Origin: Pardosa pseudoannulata
Taxonomy: Eukaryota > Arthropoda > Arachnida > Araneae > Lycosidae
Assembly: GCA_032207245.1 (NCBI GenBank)
Contig: JAGEOH010000251.1
Span: 1 to 64,000 of the forward strand
Reading direction: 5' to 3'
Length of the DNA stretch: 64,000 bases
Positions 24,401 through 35,481 of the stretch are shown here, piece after piece. The first letter of the stretch is position 1; every line of letters starts with the position of its first letter. A program made the translations under genes and the position numbers. Under the pieces are notes generated by a model. The model had not been told where the DNA came from. It did not search any database and worked only from the letters and a program-made list of their open reading frames with translations.

Positions 24401-27400
24401 GTAGACCGTAGCTCTCTAAACCATAAACAAGAGAGAATGACATTGTAGTTTTAGATTTTAATATATTTAAATTTTTACATTTATAATTTGTTTATATAAA
24501 GTAAATTTTGAATTAATAGTTATTCTGTCACCTAGTAGTCTCAAGGCTATTTATTTAAGGAAGGAAAATAGAAAATTTTCATTCCAAATTTAGTGTATAA
24601 AATATATGTAAAGAAAGGTATGAAGATAATGAATAACACTGTCAGTACTATTTCCCTCCCCCCTTTTTTTAATACAAATAATTGATATATGTAAAAGACA
24701 TAATTTTTTAAATATTAAAAATAGAAAATTTAAATTGTTTTAAAATACTATTTTTACAGATAAATTTAGTGTATTTCATGGTAAACAAATCTGTGTACTT
24801 GTAATCAAACTTAATATTTTTAATCATATTTAATATTTTAAATATATTTTAATGGTTTTTAGGTGCTGTTTTACAATCTGACAATACACAAAGTGTAGGA
24901 AAGTTGAATACTACTGAAAATAATATTTACCTTGGAATCATAATGCACAGGTAATATTGAATTAACTATTATATCAATAATAGCCACATCTTATCCATTT
25001 TTATACATTATTTCCAATAAATATAAAAGCACTTCATGATTTGATTTGATTTATCTTAGAATTGATCACTTTTTATTACTTTATAGCTTACTTCTAGTGA
25101 AAATGCAAATGATCATTTACAGCGAAGACTTGAATTACAACGATTAAAGACAAATCAAAGCGCAAATCTAGTCTAAATAGAATGGATTTTATACATTTTC
25201 CTTCACCAAATACTGGTTTGCTATCAACTTTATTTATTTTGAAACTTAATTTACTGATACATTTATAAAAATTTAGCTGTACAAATTGTATAAAATAATT
25301 TAAAAGCAAGTGTTTATTTTCAAGCTTTAAATTAGTGTTCTCAGTTCCTTTAAATATGGGCAGAACAGGTACATTTATCAAAAAGGGCAGTTTCAGTCAA
25401 CTGAAAGGACACTTTTTGTTGAGTAAAAGGGCACTTTTAGTATGCATACTACTTTTTGCTATTGTGTATTATGTGTAAATATGGATTATGCTAACTCTTT
25501 ATGAGTTACACATAAAAAACTCAAATAATAATCAGCTTTTCAAGCACCCACATATAACTTGAAAAAAATTTAAAAAAATACAGGAGGCAAAGAAATATTT
25601 TTGTCACTGGTAATTAATTTACATCTATAAATATGTGTTTAAGTTCAAATATGGTATTAATGGTTCAATGCAACCTTTTACAAGTTCTTTCTCCCCTCCT
25701 AAAAATTCTAGGAAAACATGATGTAATACTCACTCGTTTACGAGTGGGTCATTGCAGTCACTGCCCATCTCTTGCTGGGTAAGCTCCTTTGTGCGTATTG
25801 CATACACAGGACATATTTTAACATCCTGTGTATTATGTGTAAATAATGTATATAAAATTTTTTGGTAATCAATCTCCTAATCAATTTAATCATTGGGGAA
25901 ACTCCACATAAACTTGTTCCCTCCAAATCTAAAAATGATTTTTGATTGTGTAAAAAATTTTTAATCTTTCAATTTTCAATTCACTCAATTTTTTTCTTGT
26001 TAATCTGTATATAACTCAATTTGTTTTCGTGTTTTCTGTTGAATGTAATTTTTTTTTCTTGTTACTTTAATTTGTTTTAAAAATATGGTCTTTGGTATTT
26101 CCTCATCTTGTTTGGCGCTTTCCCTAGAGTTCCCCTTGCTTCACCCCAACCAACCAACCCCTCCTAAAAAAAAAAAATCCTCATGGGTCATATGGGTGAC
26201 TTAATTAACCAGTTGAACAACATCATATTATCTAGTCCATTGAGACTGCTTCATCTGCTAGCTAGTTCCATGTTAAGGAACTAATGAATTTCTGTTACCC
26301 AGAATGGTGGTGGTACCCCACATTGGGGAAAATATATTTAGAGATATGGTAGATTTATTGAGTAATTTTATGAAATTCAAACCAGACAGTGGCTATAGAT
26401 CCACATCAGGCAAATGATAGCACATAGAAAGCTTTCTCCTCCTCAGAGGCGATGTCACTTTAGTTGAAAAACTTCTAAAACAGCTCTTCAGTTAACACAT
26501 GATCACCACCTATCATTTATAATATAAAAACATCTGAAGTTTTCCTTTGTATTCATGCATTGTTTATTTCTGAAAATATAGAATTTTGAAATTGGGTGAT
26601 TAATTTTGAGTATACTATATATTTAGCAATTTTTCTATTATTAATGTCTGAAATTTCTCATTAAATACTTTACCCACAATTCTGCAATAAACATAATTTA
26701 CTTGTAGAATCCTTTTCAAATTGTAATATCAAATTTTTCTTATTAAAATTTCATTTCATCAAATATACATAATTATTTAGGGCTTTTTGATGATAAATTA
26801 ATTAATTTTAAATATTTCTATTTAACTTCAACCATTTTTGCAAATGAAAATCTCTTTTGTTTTTGTGGTAGCAGAATGATCATTTGGAAAATTAAAAGTA
26901 TTTTAAATAGTATTTTTAACACTTAGAACCTATCTCACAAGTCTAGCTAATCAGTAATTATTTAATAAAACTGGAGATTGTTTAATAAATTTTACAATAA
27001 AAAAACTTAGCATTATTCTGATTATCTTTAACGAAATTGGGTAGTGATGCTTTTATTTGTTTATGCACCTTAATTATCCTTAAATATTTGCATAAAAAAT
27101 GGTGTTATTTTCCTTTAGCCGAGTGGAAAGATGAATCATCAAATGTAGTGCTAAGATTATAAAGAAAATTAAAATAAAATGTGTTATTTATTTTTGAAAC
27201 TGAGTCAGATTCTAAATTTTTTTTTATAATTTTAAAACTGTAATTGTAATATATTCTAAAAAAATGAATTTTCAGTACAATAGACCATAGGTTACAATGC
27301 TGCTGCTCTTGTGAGCAGCTGTCCTTGCCTAAATCATAATCATAAAAATGAATTTAAATTTTCAAATAATTATAATCTTTCATTTAGGTACCTTAAATAA

Positions 27401-28301
27401 CCAGACCAAAAGCTGGGAGGGGGGATAAATAGTAATATATGTGACCCTCTAAGAGTTGTAATATAGGCAATCATAAAAACTTTTTCCTGTAATTTTTTTA
27501 TTTAACTTGGTATTATATCAATGCTTTATATGTTAAATTAATTTATAGGTAGCTCACAGTATCCTTCAGATCTTTCTCAGCAGAAAAACAATAGTTCATC
27601 TGATGAAGGTAGCGAATCTAGACTTCACACAAAGAAATCTGAATCACCATGTAGTACTACAAAAAGGAAACATAGTGCTTCAAATCACATAACCTCTAAA
27701 TCAGAGTTGAAAACAAATGAGGTAATCTTTTCATTTATTTTTTTAAAATAGTAAATATGTTTATATAATGAGTAATATAAATTTTAATATAGTAGGTCTG
27801 TTCAGCTAGTATCACCTTTAAGATTTCTTCAAAGATGTTTGTATTCCATGTATTTTGCACTGATTACCCTGGATTTCTGAAGAAAATAAAATTACAAATT
27901 ATTTCTTCTTATTTTTCTGTCTGCTTTGAAAGTAAATAAAAAAAAAATACAGCACATTTTCTGACTCTCAACTGCCATGACATGCTCTACTAAACTCCAA
28001 CAGGTTTGATAACGTGGCATGAAAGGTACTTTCACACCACATTGCAAAAAAATTTTTAAATTGCTGGAGTTCTTTATGATTTTGAGAGATAGAAATACTT
28101 CATGAGGTCTGTGAGACCACATAACATCAATTAAAGGTTAAGACTAAAAAAGATGCTGTTTTCATTGAGCGTTGTTGAAAGTGCAGGCAATTGTCGGGAC
28201 AGCATTTTTGTCATAATACAGTCAGTACCGGCTATATGGTCAGTTTTCTAAAGTCTTGTCTAACTTAGTAGGGACCATGTGTTAAAGCGCACCACTTATA
28301 C

Positions 28302-28337
<36 letters not shown>

Positions 28338-31300
28338 AGTCAGTGCGAAATCTTAGAGAACTTAAATTCAAGCCTTTATTTTCCTTCCTTTCCCCCTTTC
28401 TTGCTTGTGTAGACTCATCGTCGGAGTTTTCCCATCTCTCTCAGTTTTCATCCCCCCTGATAACAAGTGGACATCTGTCTGTTTATTGGTTGAAGTTATC
28501 TCTCTCATACATGACCTCAGGTGTTATTTTACTAATTCCGAAGCAGCAGATGAGCATTTAAAAGCTATTAGGGACTTAGAAAAAGTTGTGTTAACAACCA
28601 ACAAAAGGAAGCAAACTTATATACCTGATTATTTTTAAATACATTGAACATGAATGTACGTATGTATGTGTGCTGTACTTTGATTAGTAAGGTAAGCTAA
28701 TAAATTTCCCCCCAAAAAAATATTGCATATGTTTACTTCTCAAATTAATTTTTAGAATGTTCTTAAAAGTATAATTATTTGTTTATTAGGTGAATATAAT
28801 CCTGTCATCATCCAATAGGGTTATATTGTTCTGCATATATGGTCTGATTTTTCTAGACCGCTGAGCTGACCATATAACTGATACAGGCTGTAGTTAAGAA
28901 AAGAAATTGAATGATTGAAATTCCTTTAAAAAAGTTATTCTGGTAATTTAAGGAAATCTGCTTTTGTTTAGTTTATAGAGTAAAATTTAAATCTTTTAAA
29001 TGTGCTCTGCATACTTTTATATGTTTAAATAATATTTTAAAACCATTTTTATAGAAGTGATTAAAGCTTCCTCCCTTCCCTTCTCATCTGAAATGTAATT
29101 TGCTGCTAATATTTGTTTTTGTATTCCTCTTAACTTATTAGTCTATAAAATTTTCTGAGGATTTAGTTTGTCCCAATAAACCAGCCTGGTTGTGCCATCT
29201 GGGTCATTTGACATCAGTTAACTCACCTGCCAATTCATATTTCAGTCAAAAGCAAATATTTTTATCTCAATTTAAAAAAAAAAATTATGTAAAGTATGTA
29301 CATTAAAAAAAAAAAAAAAATCTGTATAATTTTTGAGATCAACTTTTTATTTTACAGTCAGACTTTTTTCCTTACAATAAACCCAAGAGTATGTTCTAAA
29401 AGAATATGAAATAAAATTGATGTTTTTTTTCTTTCTTTATTGTTCTTTTGCATTAATTTTGGTGTCAAATCTTATTATTAGTGGACATTTCATAAGAGAT
29501 TATGCTAATATTGTACTATAGTAAATAAACTTTAATCACTTGAATCTTAAAAATAAAACACAGAAATTTAAGGTAAAATGTTTAATATATTAAGCTTTTT
29601 GGGGAAAAAAAGTAATTTTGAAACAAAAATATAATTTACCAGAAAAATACCCTATCAGCAAATATTTATTAAAATTACTACTCATGGAATAGTTTTAATA
29701 ACAAGTTAAGAATTTTTATTCATAGGAAAAGGAAGTAATTGTGCTCTTTGTATCAAAGCTTTTTTTTTATTATTTATTTACTTTTATTTTTATATTATAT
29801 TTTATTATTTTTTAAATTTCAATGTGAATTAAAATTTTGAAAATAATTTAGTTATTTATTGAGATATGTTTTTATTAAATTACATGTATACCTATATGTG
29901 TATGTGTAAATATTTGAGTTTAACTGAAAAACTTTTTAAAAAAAATATTAGTCCTAGTGAGTTTTTTTTTTTTTTTTTTTTTTAAACTTGTGCTGTTGTG
30001 GACATATATGGACATTACCTCCTGGTTTTCCTTGATATACAACTTATTGTGGACTGTAATGCATCTATGTTTGTAAAAGTAATACTAACTCTGAAGTCAT
30101 AGGTGTTTAGATACTTCATTTAAATGGCATATTAAAATTTCTTGAAGTTATTTTCTGGTTCATTATATTTGTTTTACAAGTAGATAAATATTTCCTTATG
30201 AATGTATGAAATATTAACTTTTTAGTGCACTAAATCTCACAATTAAATTTATTCAAATTATTCAGGTGTATGATATTTATTATGGTTTTGCCTAATATAT
30301 GAACGTAATTTAATTTTTGTATATTTGATGCTGTATGAATTTAAATAATAATAATAGGTTATGTACCAATAAAATCATTTCATTTTATGTCTTCAGTATA
30401 AAACTTTTGCTGGAATCCATGTATAATAATTGTACTTAATTAGAATAAAAAGTTTTTAAAAGAAATATTTTAAGACATTTTAACTGTATTGAATAAAATA
30501 CCAATTTTCAGCTAAAGATATTTTTAAATATTTATCATTGCATGAAAGGAAATTTAATGGAAAAAATTGCTAAGAAAGTTGTGGCTGGAATGATTAGTTG
30601 GGAATAACTTTAAGCTTTAAAAATGTCTTTTAATTTATTTAGAGTAATTTAGTAATTTATTTGTCTTTTAAATGTCTTTTAATTTATTTAGAGAGTTCAG
30701 TTATGAAAGAAAATATGTATATCATAGAATTATCTCTAAAGTATGTTGCACTGATCTCTTTATCATGTGTGAGAAGTATTAAAATGTTGTGTAAGAAATT
30801 ATATGAATAACTTTATATATATTTCTTTGTATTTTAGGTAACTCTCAGGAACAGTTCCCCATCTAAAGTCAAGTCTAATATTTTACCAAGGTCATCTCCA
30901 ACAAGCCACTCAAGTCCAAGACTCAATAGATGGAAGCAATCATCAACTGCCCGTTTCTCACAAAAACTGTCTCACTCAGCTGGTGAGCTTGAGACCTTAA
31001 CAGACTTTTCAGAAGTTCCTAGCCGGAATAAAACATACCTGTCTGCTCAAGAATATGGTGACAGAGAATGTTCTCGTGTAGCATTCAATTCTAGCAATTC
31101 TGGGGGAGTTATAGCAAAGAGTAACTTCTTGAAACTGTCACCAAAGCATTTAGGTAAAGAAGAAAATACATCAGCTTTAAAGAATACTTGTGATAATACT
31201 AGTCAAGTTGATACTAATAGCAAAACCACTAAAGATGAACATAATATGCATCACAAAGAAAGTGATTTAAAGGACTTAGCACACGATTGTGAAAATTCCC

Positions 31301-32124
31301 AATCCACTAACCAAAAAGAAATTATCAATAGCAAAATAGGTTCTGAACAAATTGTTTCAAATGATTCTAAAAATTCTGATCTTAAATTTGACTGTGATGA
31401 TTCTATTAATACAGGTAATGATGGGGTTGAAACAAGTGCAATCCAGCTTGAAGGTCTTACAATTGCTGATGATTCTAAAAATGCAGATGTGTATTTGTCT
31501 GCTGATGAAAGCTTGGAAGTGGTGGGTTCAGATGGTGAGAGGCGCCCAAACTCTATTTTACGCAAGAAAAGTTCAGAGGAGAGGAAAGAATTGCATAGCA
31601 TTTTAAAACCCCCTCCAGAAGACAAGTTTTCTTCTAAAACCCCTCCTTCCATTCTGAAGCACAGAGAAAGTTCCGAAGAGAAAGACATATGGCAGCCAAA
31701 TGACTTGCACTCTATTTTGAAGAAATCTACCAGTGAGGATGAGAGTTGTAACAGTGGCCCTGACATCCGTCCTATCTTAAAACTGAGCACAGATGAAGAC
31801 TCTCCAAGTGGAGCTGTACGACCCCGTCCGATTTTAAAGAAACGGACTAGTTTTAGTGATGAGTGCTCCTATGTAAGCTTTCCTAGTGGGGAGCTGAAGC
31901 CCATATTGAAAAAGAAGACTCCTCTTTCATCTGATGAGCAGCCAAAGCCAATTCTAAAAAGTCGCCGCAAAAGTGAAGATACACGATCAACAATGTCTGA
32001 AGTTATTACCAGCCGTCCCCGTGCCTATTCTGCGGATATGGGGGTTAAACTGAGTCATGAAAGTCAAATGGACAGCTCTGAAGCTAAGAAGGATTTCCGC
32101 AATGTTGACTCTCATGATTTATAA
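21030..32124 (+). CDS. SILK-motif protein, candidate protein phosphatase 1 partner (spliced gene)
   Basis: Four exons (21030-21446, 22504-22559, 27549-27721, 30838-32124) join in consistent phases (2, 1, 0) through GT-AG introns. From the ATG at 21049 they give 637 codons before TAA. The reading frame is also open upstream of that ATG to the acceptor, so an earlier 5' exon is possible. The product is Ser-, Lys- and Asn-rich, with no visible membrane segment or enzyme domain, and is probably disordered. The last exon has an RVAF motif (31075-31086) followed by eight [S/P]-I-L-[K/R] motifs. RVxF and [GS]IL[KR] are established docking motifs for protein phosphatase 1, so a PP1-regulatory or scaffold role is inferred. 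I do not recognise the family. A supervillin-like N-terminal region was considered, but no gelsolin or headpiece domains follow. The first intron past 22559 spans the inverted-repeat junction. Confidence 0.7.
21447..22503 (+). other. Intron
   Basis: AT-rich intron with a TTTA/TTTTT tract near 21585-21620. It starts GTCTAT and ends TTTTACAG. No other feature seen. Confidence 0.6.
22504..22559 (+). CDS. Small internal exon of SILK-motif protein
   Basis: 56 bp between TTTTACAG and CACA|GTAAGC. It enters in phase 2, leaves in phase 1, and encodes about 18 residues rich in Ser and Asn (FQSSVHNSNLSQSSTENH). Its exit phase fits both 24863-24950 and 27549-27721. Confidence 0.65.
22560..24862 (+). 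other. Intron with one SINE
   Basis: AT-rich intron sequence starting GTAAGC. The only distinct insertion is the SINE at 24274-24422. Confidence 0.6.
24274..24422 (+). mobile_element. tRNA-derived SINE (family 1) with target-site duplication
   Basis: A tRNA-like head (GAATAGTTAGGGTACTGGCC) is followed by a perfect box B, GGTTCGAATCC, at 24317-24327, then the family-1 body (GGTCCCGGTCTCATTAGCCC ... GTAGACCGTAGC). Flanking 14-base repeats at 24260-24273 and 24423-24436 (ATAAACAAGRGAGA) differ at one position and look like a target-site duplication. It lies in sense orientation in the intron. Box A is degenerate, so it is not a functional tRNA gene. Confidence 0.85.
24863..24950 (+). CDS. Candidate alternative exon
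   Basis: 88 bp between TTTTTAG and GCACAG|GTAATA, entering in phase 1 (matching the exit of 22504-22559) and leaving in phase 2. It cannot be included before 27549 without a frameshift, but it reads on in frame into 25098-25176, which has a stop. It encodes a Ser/Asn/Thr-rich stretch (SAVLQSDNTQS...). Confidence 0.4.
25098..25176 (+). CDS. Candidate alternative terminal exon
   Basis: After an acceptor TTCTAG (25092-25097), the phase-2 frame encodes a short charged stretch (ENANDHLQRRLELQRL...) ending in TAA at 25174-25176. Joined to 24863-24950 it would end the protein at about 206 residues, before the SILK motifs. Only 71 bases separate the stop from the start of the duplicated arm. It could also be a decayed exon. 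Confidence 0.35.
25177..27548 (+). other. Intron spanning the inverted-repeat junction
   Basis: The match to the left arm begins at about 25248 in this intron. It contains the insertion between the two CCCCTCCTAAAAA copies (25693 and 26158). Other content is AT-rich sequence nearly identical to 13126-15000. The acceptor at its end is TTATAG. Confidence 0.6.
25706..26157. mobile_element. Insertion present only in the right arm, flanked by a 13-bp duplication
   Basis: CCCCTCCTAAAAA occurs at 25693-25705 and again at 26158-26170, while the left arm has it once. The intervening 452 bp is absent from the left arm. This is the signature of an insertion with target-site duplication. The inserted sequence has a CACTCG/CGAGTG hairpin at 25731-25746, T-rich tracts and a CCAACCAACCAA end. 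I see no poly-A tail, terminal inverted repeats or coding region, so the class is unknown. Confidence 0.7.
27549..27721 (+). CDS. Penultimate exon of SILK-motif protein
   Basis: 173 bp between ATTTATAG and AATGAG|GTAATC. It enters in phase 1 and exits in phase 0. It encodes a Ser- and Lys-rich stretch with an acidic SSSDEGSES patch and basic TTKRKHS, typical of disordered phosphorylated regions. The mirror copy at 12953-13125 has the same length and splice sites. Confidence 0.75.
27722..30837 (+). other. Intron
   Basis: About 3.1 kb, AT-rich, ending TTTGTATTTTAG. It contains the inverted-repeat-bounded element 28223-28886, a poly-T tract near 28305-28332, another at about 29961-29983, and a poly-A tract near 29305-29320. 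ORFs at 28343-28638 lie inside the candidate element and have no recognisable relative. Confidence 0.65.
28223..28886. mobile_element. Candidate non-autonomous DNA element with terminal inverted repeats, right copy
   Basis: Bases 28223-28243 pair with 28866-28886 (17 of 21 positions, including TATATGGTCAG). It is about 664 bp against 653 bp in the left arm, mostly because the internal homopolymer differs. No transposase frame and no clear target-site duplication were found. Confidence 0.3.
30838..32124 (+). CDS. Last exon of SILK-motif protein with PP1-docking-like repeats
   Basis: 1287 bp open in phase 0 (428 residues plus TAA). Order: a Ser/Pro-rich region (SPSKVKSN, SPTSHSSPRL); RVAF at 31075-31086; an Asp/Asn/Ser-rich acidic region; then eight hydrophobic-basic motifs at 31552-31959 (SILR, SILK, SILK, SILK, PILK, PILK, PILK, PILK), mostly followed by basic residues and then Ser/Glu/Asp (KKSSEE, HRESSEE, KKSTSEDE), which resemble phosphorylation sites. 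The tail contains SRPRAYSAD and ends SHDL. Codon use is less AT-biased than the flanks. The minus-strand ORF at 31251-31790 is its shadow. Confidence 0.8.
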   Translation, partial: VTLRNSSPSKVKSNILPRSSPTSHSSPRLNRWKQSSTARFSQKLSHSAGELETLTDFSEVPSRNKTYLSAQEYGDRECSRVAFNSSNSGGVIAKSNFLKLSPKHLGKEENTSALKNTCDNTSQVDTNSKTTKDEHNMHHKESDLKDLAHDCENSQSTNQKEIINSKIGSEQIVSNDSKNSDLKFDCDDSINTGNDGVETSAIQLEGLTIADDSKNADVYLSADESLEVVGSDGERRPNSILRKKSSEERKELHSILKPPPEDKFSSKTPPSILKHRESSEEKDIWQPNDLHSILKKSTSEDESCNSGPDIRPILKLSTDEDSPSGAVRPRPILKKRTSFSDECSYVSFPSGELKPILKKKTPLSSDEQPKPILKSRRKSEDTRSTMSEVITSRPRAYSADMGVKLSHESQMDSSEAKKDFRNVDSHDL

Positions 32125-32332
32125 CTGACTATGGTTTTGTTACTATTTTAGAAAGCTACTTTTGAGATTATATATATGTACATTTTTTTAAGAAGTTTAA
32201 ATATCTCATGTACATATTTTTTCAAGCTTTTATATTTAAAGTTTATTGTAATATATTGCTGTACAATTTCAGTTTTAGTATTTAAATTTGCAAAGTAGCT
32301 GTAACTTGATTACAGTCCTATATTTTACCCCA

Positions 32333-32338
32333 AATAAA
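32333..32338 (+). terminator. Candidate proximal poly(A) signal
   Basis: AATAAA about 209 bases after the TAA stop of the SILK-motif gene, within CCCCAAATAAATTGTG. Sequence-only evidence. Confidence 0.3.
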
Positions 32339-33557
32339 TTGTGTAATATATAGAACTAGATGTGGTAAACCTGTTAATATTAATCAACAAATTGTCAGAA
32401 TCTTCTATAAAGGTATTTAGAATTTAAATTTGGGAGTTGAAATAATTTAATATAAAGTTTATTTTAATTGAATCTGCACATTAAATTTGTAGTTTTTTGT
32501 TTTCATAAATATTGTCATTGGAATTATTGACACTATTAACATTTGGTGTTCTCCATCCCCTCAAAAAACAAAAAAATCTTTTGGAGGCTAACCTCTATTT
32601 ATAAAAATGATTGTAATTTTATTCTTAAAAAGAAGTCTTTAATAGCACAATTTAAACACAAAAATAAATTCATTTTAAGCTTCTTTTTATTTAAGTTTTG
32701 ATTTTTTGTATATCTTGAAAGTGAGGGTTATATATATGATAAAAGGTTAATGATTTGAATTATTTTCATTTATGTAGCAAATATAAAATCTGCCGTTTTG
32801 TAATTAAAGATTTTCTTAATAGAGTTAAGAACAAATATGTTTAAACATGGTCTTATGAATTTATATCGGTTATAAATTTTTAGTATTTTTAAATGTACTT
32901 AATATAATTGATCATCATTTAACTGAATTTATTTTTAGATTTTAATTTAAAATTTATTTTTTCATGTGTAATGTATGTTTTTATCAATTTTTGAAGAATT
33001 GCCCCACAGTTATATTTAGCTCTGTTTTCAATAGATATTTTGCTTGTTTATTAGTCCAAAGTTCTTAGGCAAACTTCTAAATTTACTCTGTTTAGAGCAT
33101 TATTGTATTAATATTATAGAGTAATATTAATTAAAAACTTAAAAAGATTTTTATTAAGCTATTTATCCAATTGTGAAATGTGATATTAAAAACAAATTTT
33201 TCGAAAATCCCACTATTTTATTAGTGTAAAGCCTTAGCAAGAATGTATGATTCATGACTCCTTATACTTGTGGCAGTACTATCAAGTAAAATACAGAACA
33301 AAATAATATAAATTAGGCAACACTGCAAGGTGTTTTCTAATGTAAGATTAAGCTATTCATCCCTCTTTGAATATAACTTTTACATAACCCTATCTTATTT
33401 GAACTCCCTTCCCTTATGGAATTAACGAAAATTAAAGAAATGAGAATTGATAAATGAAATTCCACATAATCCTAACTAGCATCTTAATCGTGTTTCATTC
33501 AGATTAACAGCATCATACTAGTTTACAAATGTACTTATTTTCTACATACCTAGAGAT

Positions 33558-33593
<36 letters not shown>

Positions 33594-35444
33594 GGAAATC
33601 ATCTCACAATGAATAGAGAAAAAAAATTTTAATGTTATGTCATTAATTCTAGATATAAGCATGACTTATGTATTTCTTAACCTTTAAACATTTTGCTTTG
33701 GATTTTAAAAAATGTTGAAGTCTTTAATATATGATTTGGAGGATTGCTTTTTATTTCCAGAAATACCTTTGTAGATGAATCTGAAAGAGAAAGTACTATG
33801 TTATTTTGTTCATGTTGTGTCCTTTCCAGATATCAATTTAAGTCTGTGTTGCCTTTATAAATGACAGTTACAGAAACCAGCTGCCAGTTTTCAAAGAAGC
33901 TCTTTTAGCTTCTAGTTTTACATACCACTGAATATTTTTACAAAAGTGACATTAGTGATGACTAAGCATTTGAAATAGCCTTAACAGTCAGAGAAGGAAC
34001 AATTTTTTTCTCTTTATCATCTTTTCTAGCTTGAAAATAAAGATATTTATGTCTTTACTTTTGCTAAAGAACTGTAGTTAAACTTTTGGAAGATAGTGAG
34101 CGTAATTTTTCACTTTCTGCAGACATGCAGCTAATTGAGGTCTCTTTTATTCATACTTCATGTCTTCCCATTTTAATGCAATAGAGTATGTATTTAAGTG
34201 CTTTTCAAATCATGTTATATAATTTTAGATATAAGATCAAATTAAGTTAGCATATATTAACTTAATTTCTATAGGAAATCAGGTTCTGTCATTTTAAATT
34301 TGAGTTTTAGTAAATATCATATATATATATATATATAATTGAATATTAAAAATGTCTTTATACTTTTCAACTGTAGAAAGCTATTCTAATTTTAAAAATT
34401 GTTTTTAGTGTAAATGAACATAATCTCTGTGTGTAATTTCCGTAACTCTTTAAAATATTTCCCTTTCAAAAAGTGTAAATTAGAATGTTAGAGATTATGT
34501 TCTAAATTAAGTGCTATATAAAGAATGTTATATGTATTTGATCATTATATTGCTCTGAAAATATTCTATATTTCGTTTTCTTTTGTAGTTGAACATTTAG
34601 GTTTCATTGTAGTTATATGTTTCAGGTATGTGTTATAAACAAAAATCGAATCTGCAAAAATTATTTAGAAACACATGCCAATCAACATTGCATTTTCCTT
34701 ATTCATATTTGAAACTATTTGCCTTGTATGACATTGATATAGTGATTGAGTTTTTAAAAATTACTTTTTTATAAGAAATTGTTATAGTAACTTAATTTAC
34801 ATTCATGCCACACAGCATAAAGATGTTAGAATATAAAGCTTATTTCGTGATTACTATTTTGATACTATTTCTTACTTCGGTATCTAATTTTTTCACTGTG
34901 CTCTCAACATATTTCACAAAATATAAATTTCATTTTAATAATGTAGCAGAATTCAACATGTTATTTTAGGGACAGTTACATTTTGTCTTTGGATTTTGAA
35001 GTGAGGTAAATACTGTATTGTAAGTATGCCTTTCAAATTGTTAAATGCATTTAAACAGCATCAAGAATTTTAACTAATTTGAATTAAAAATTATACATTC
35101 TATTAAATATATTCAAATGTTGTTAATATTTTTTAACATGACACTTATGTTTATATTGTTCAATGTATGTATTTATTAAACATGCATCTTTAACAGGCAG
35201 CTTTAGAAACTTTAAATTGATGGTGCAGCTAAAAATTTCTGAAATAATTTGTTATAAGTAAAATATTGAATAAGGGGATAATAATTTTTAACAGTGTATC
35301 TTTGCACAGCAACAAATTTTTGAGTAGGTTTTAAAATGATTCGGTAATTGGTCACAGTTAAATACATAGTTGTTGGTTTTGATAAATAATTATTCTTTAA
35401 AACTACACTGATTAATGTTGTTGCTGCTATGTTATAGCACCAAC

Positions 35445-35481
<37 letters not shown>

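Noticed and set aside
30838..32124. Assignment to supervillin
   Set aside because: The Ser/Lys-rich disordered style is loosely reminiscent, but the frame stops without gelsolin or villin-headpiece domains and no specific signature was seen.
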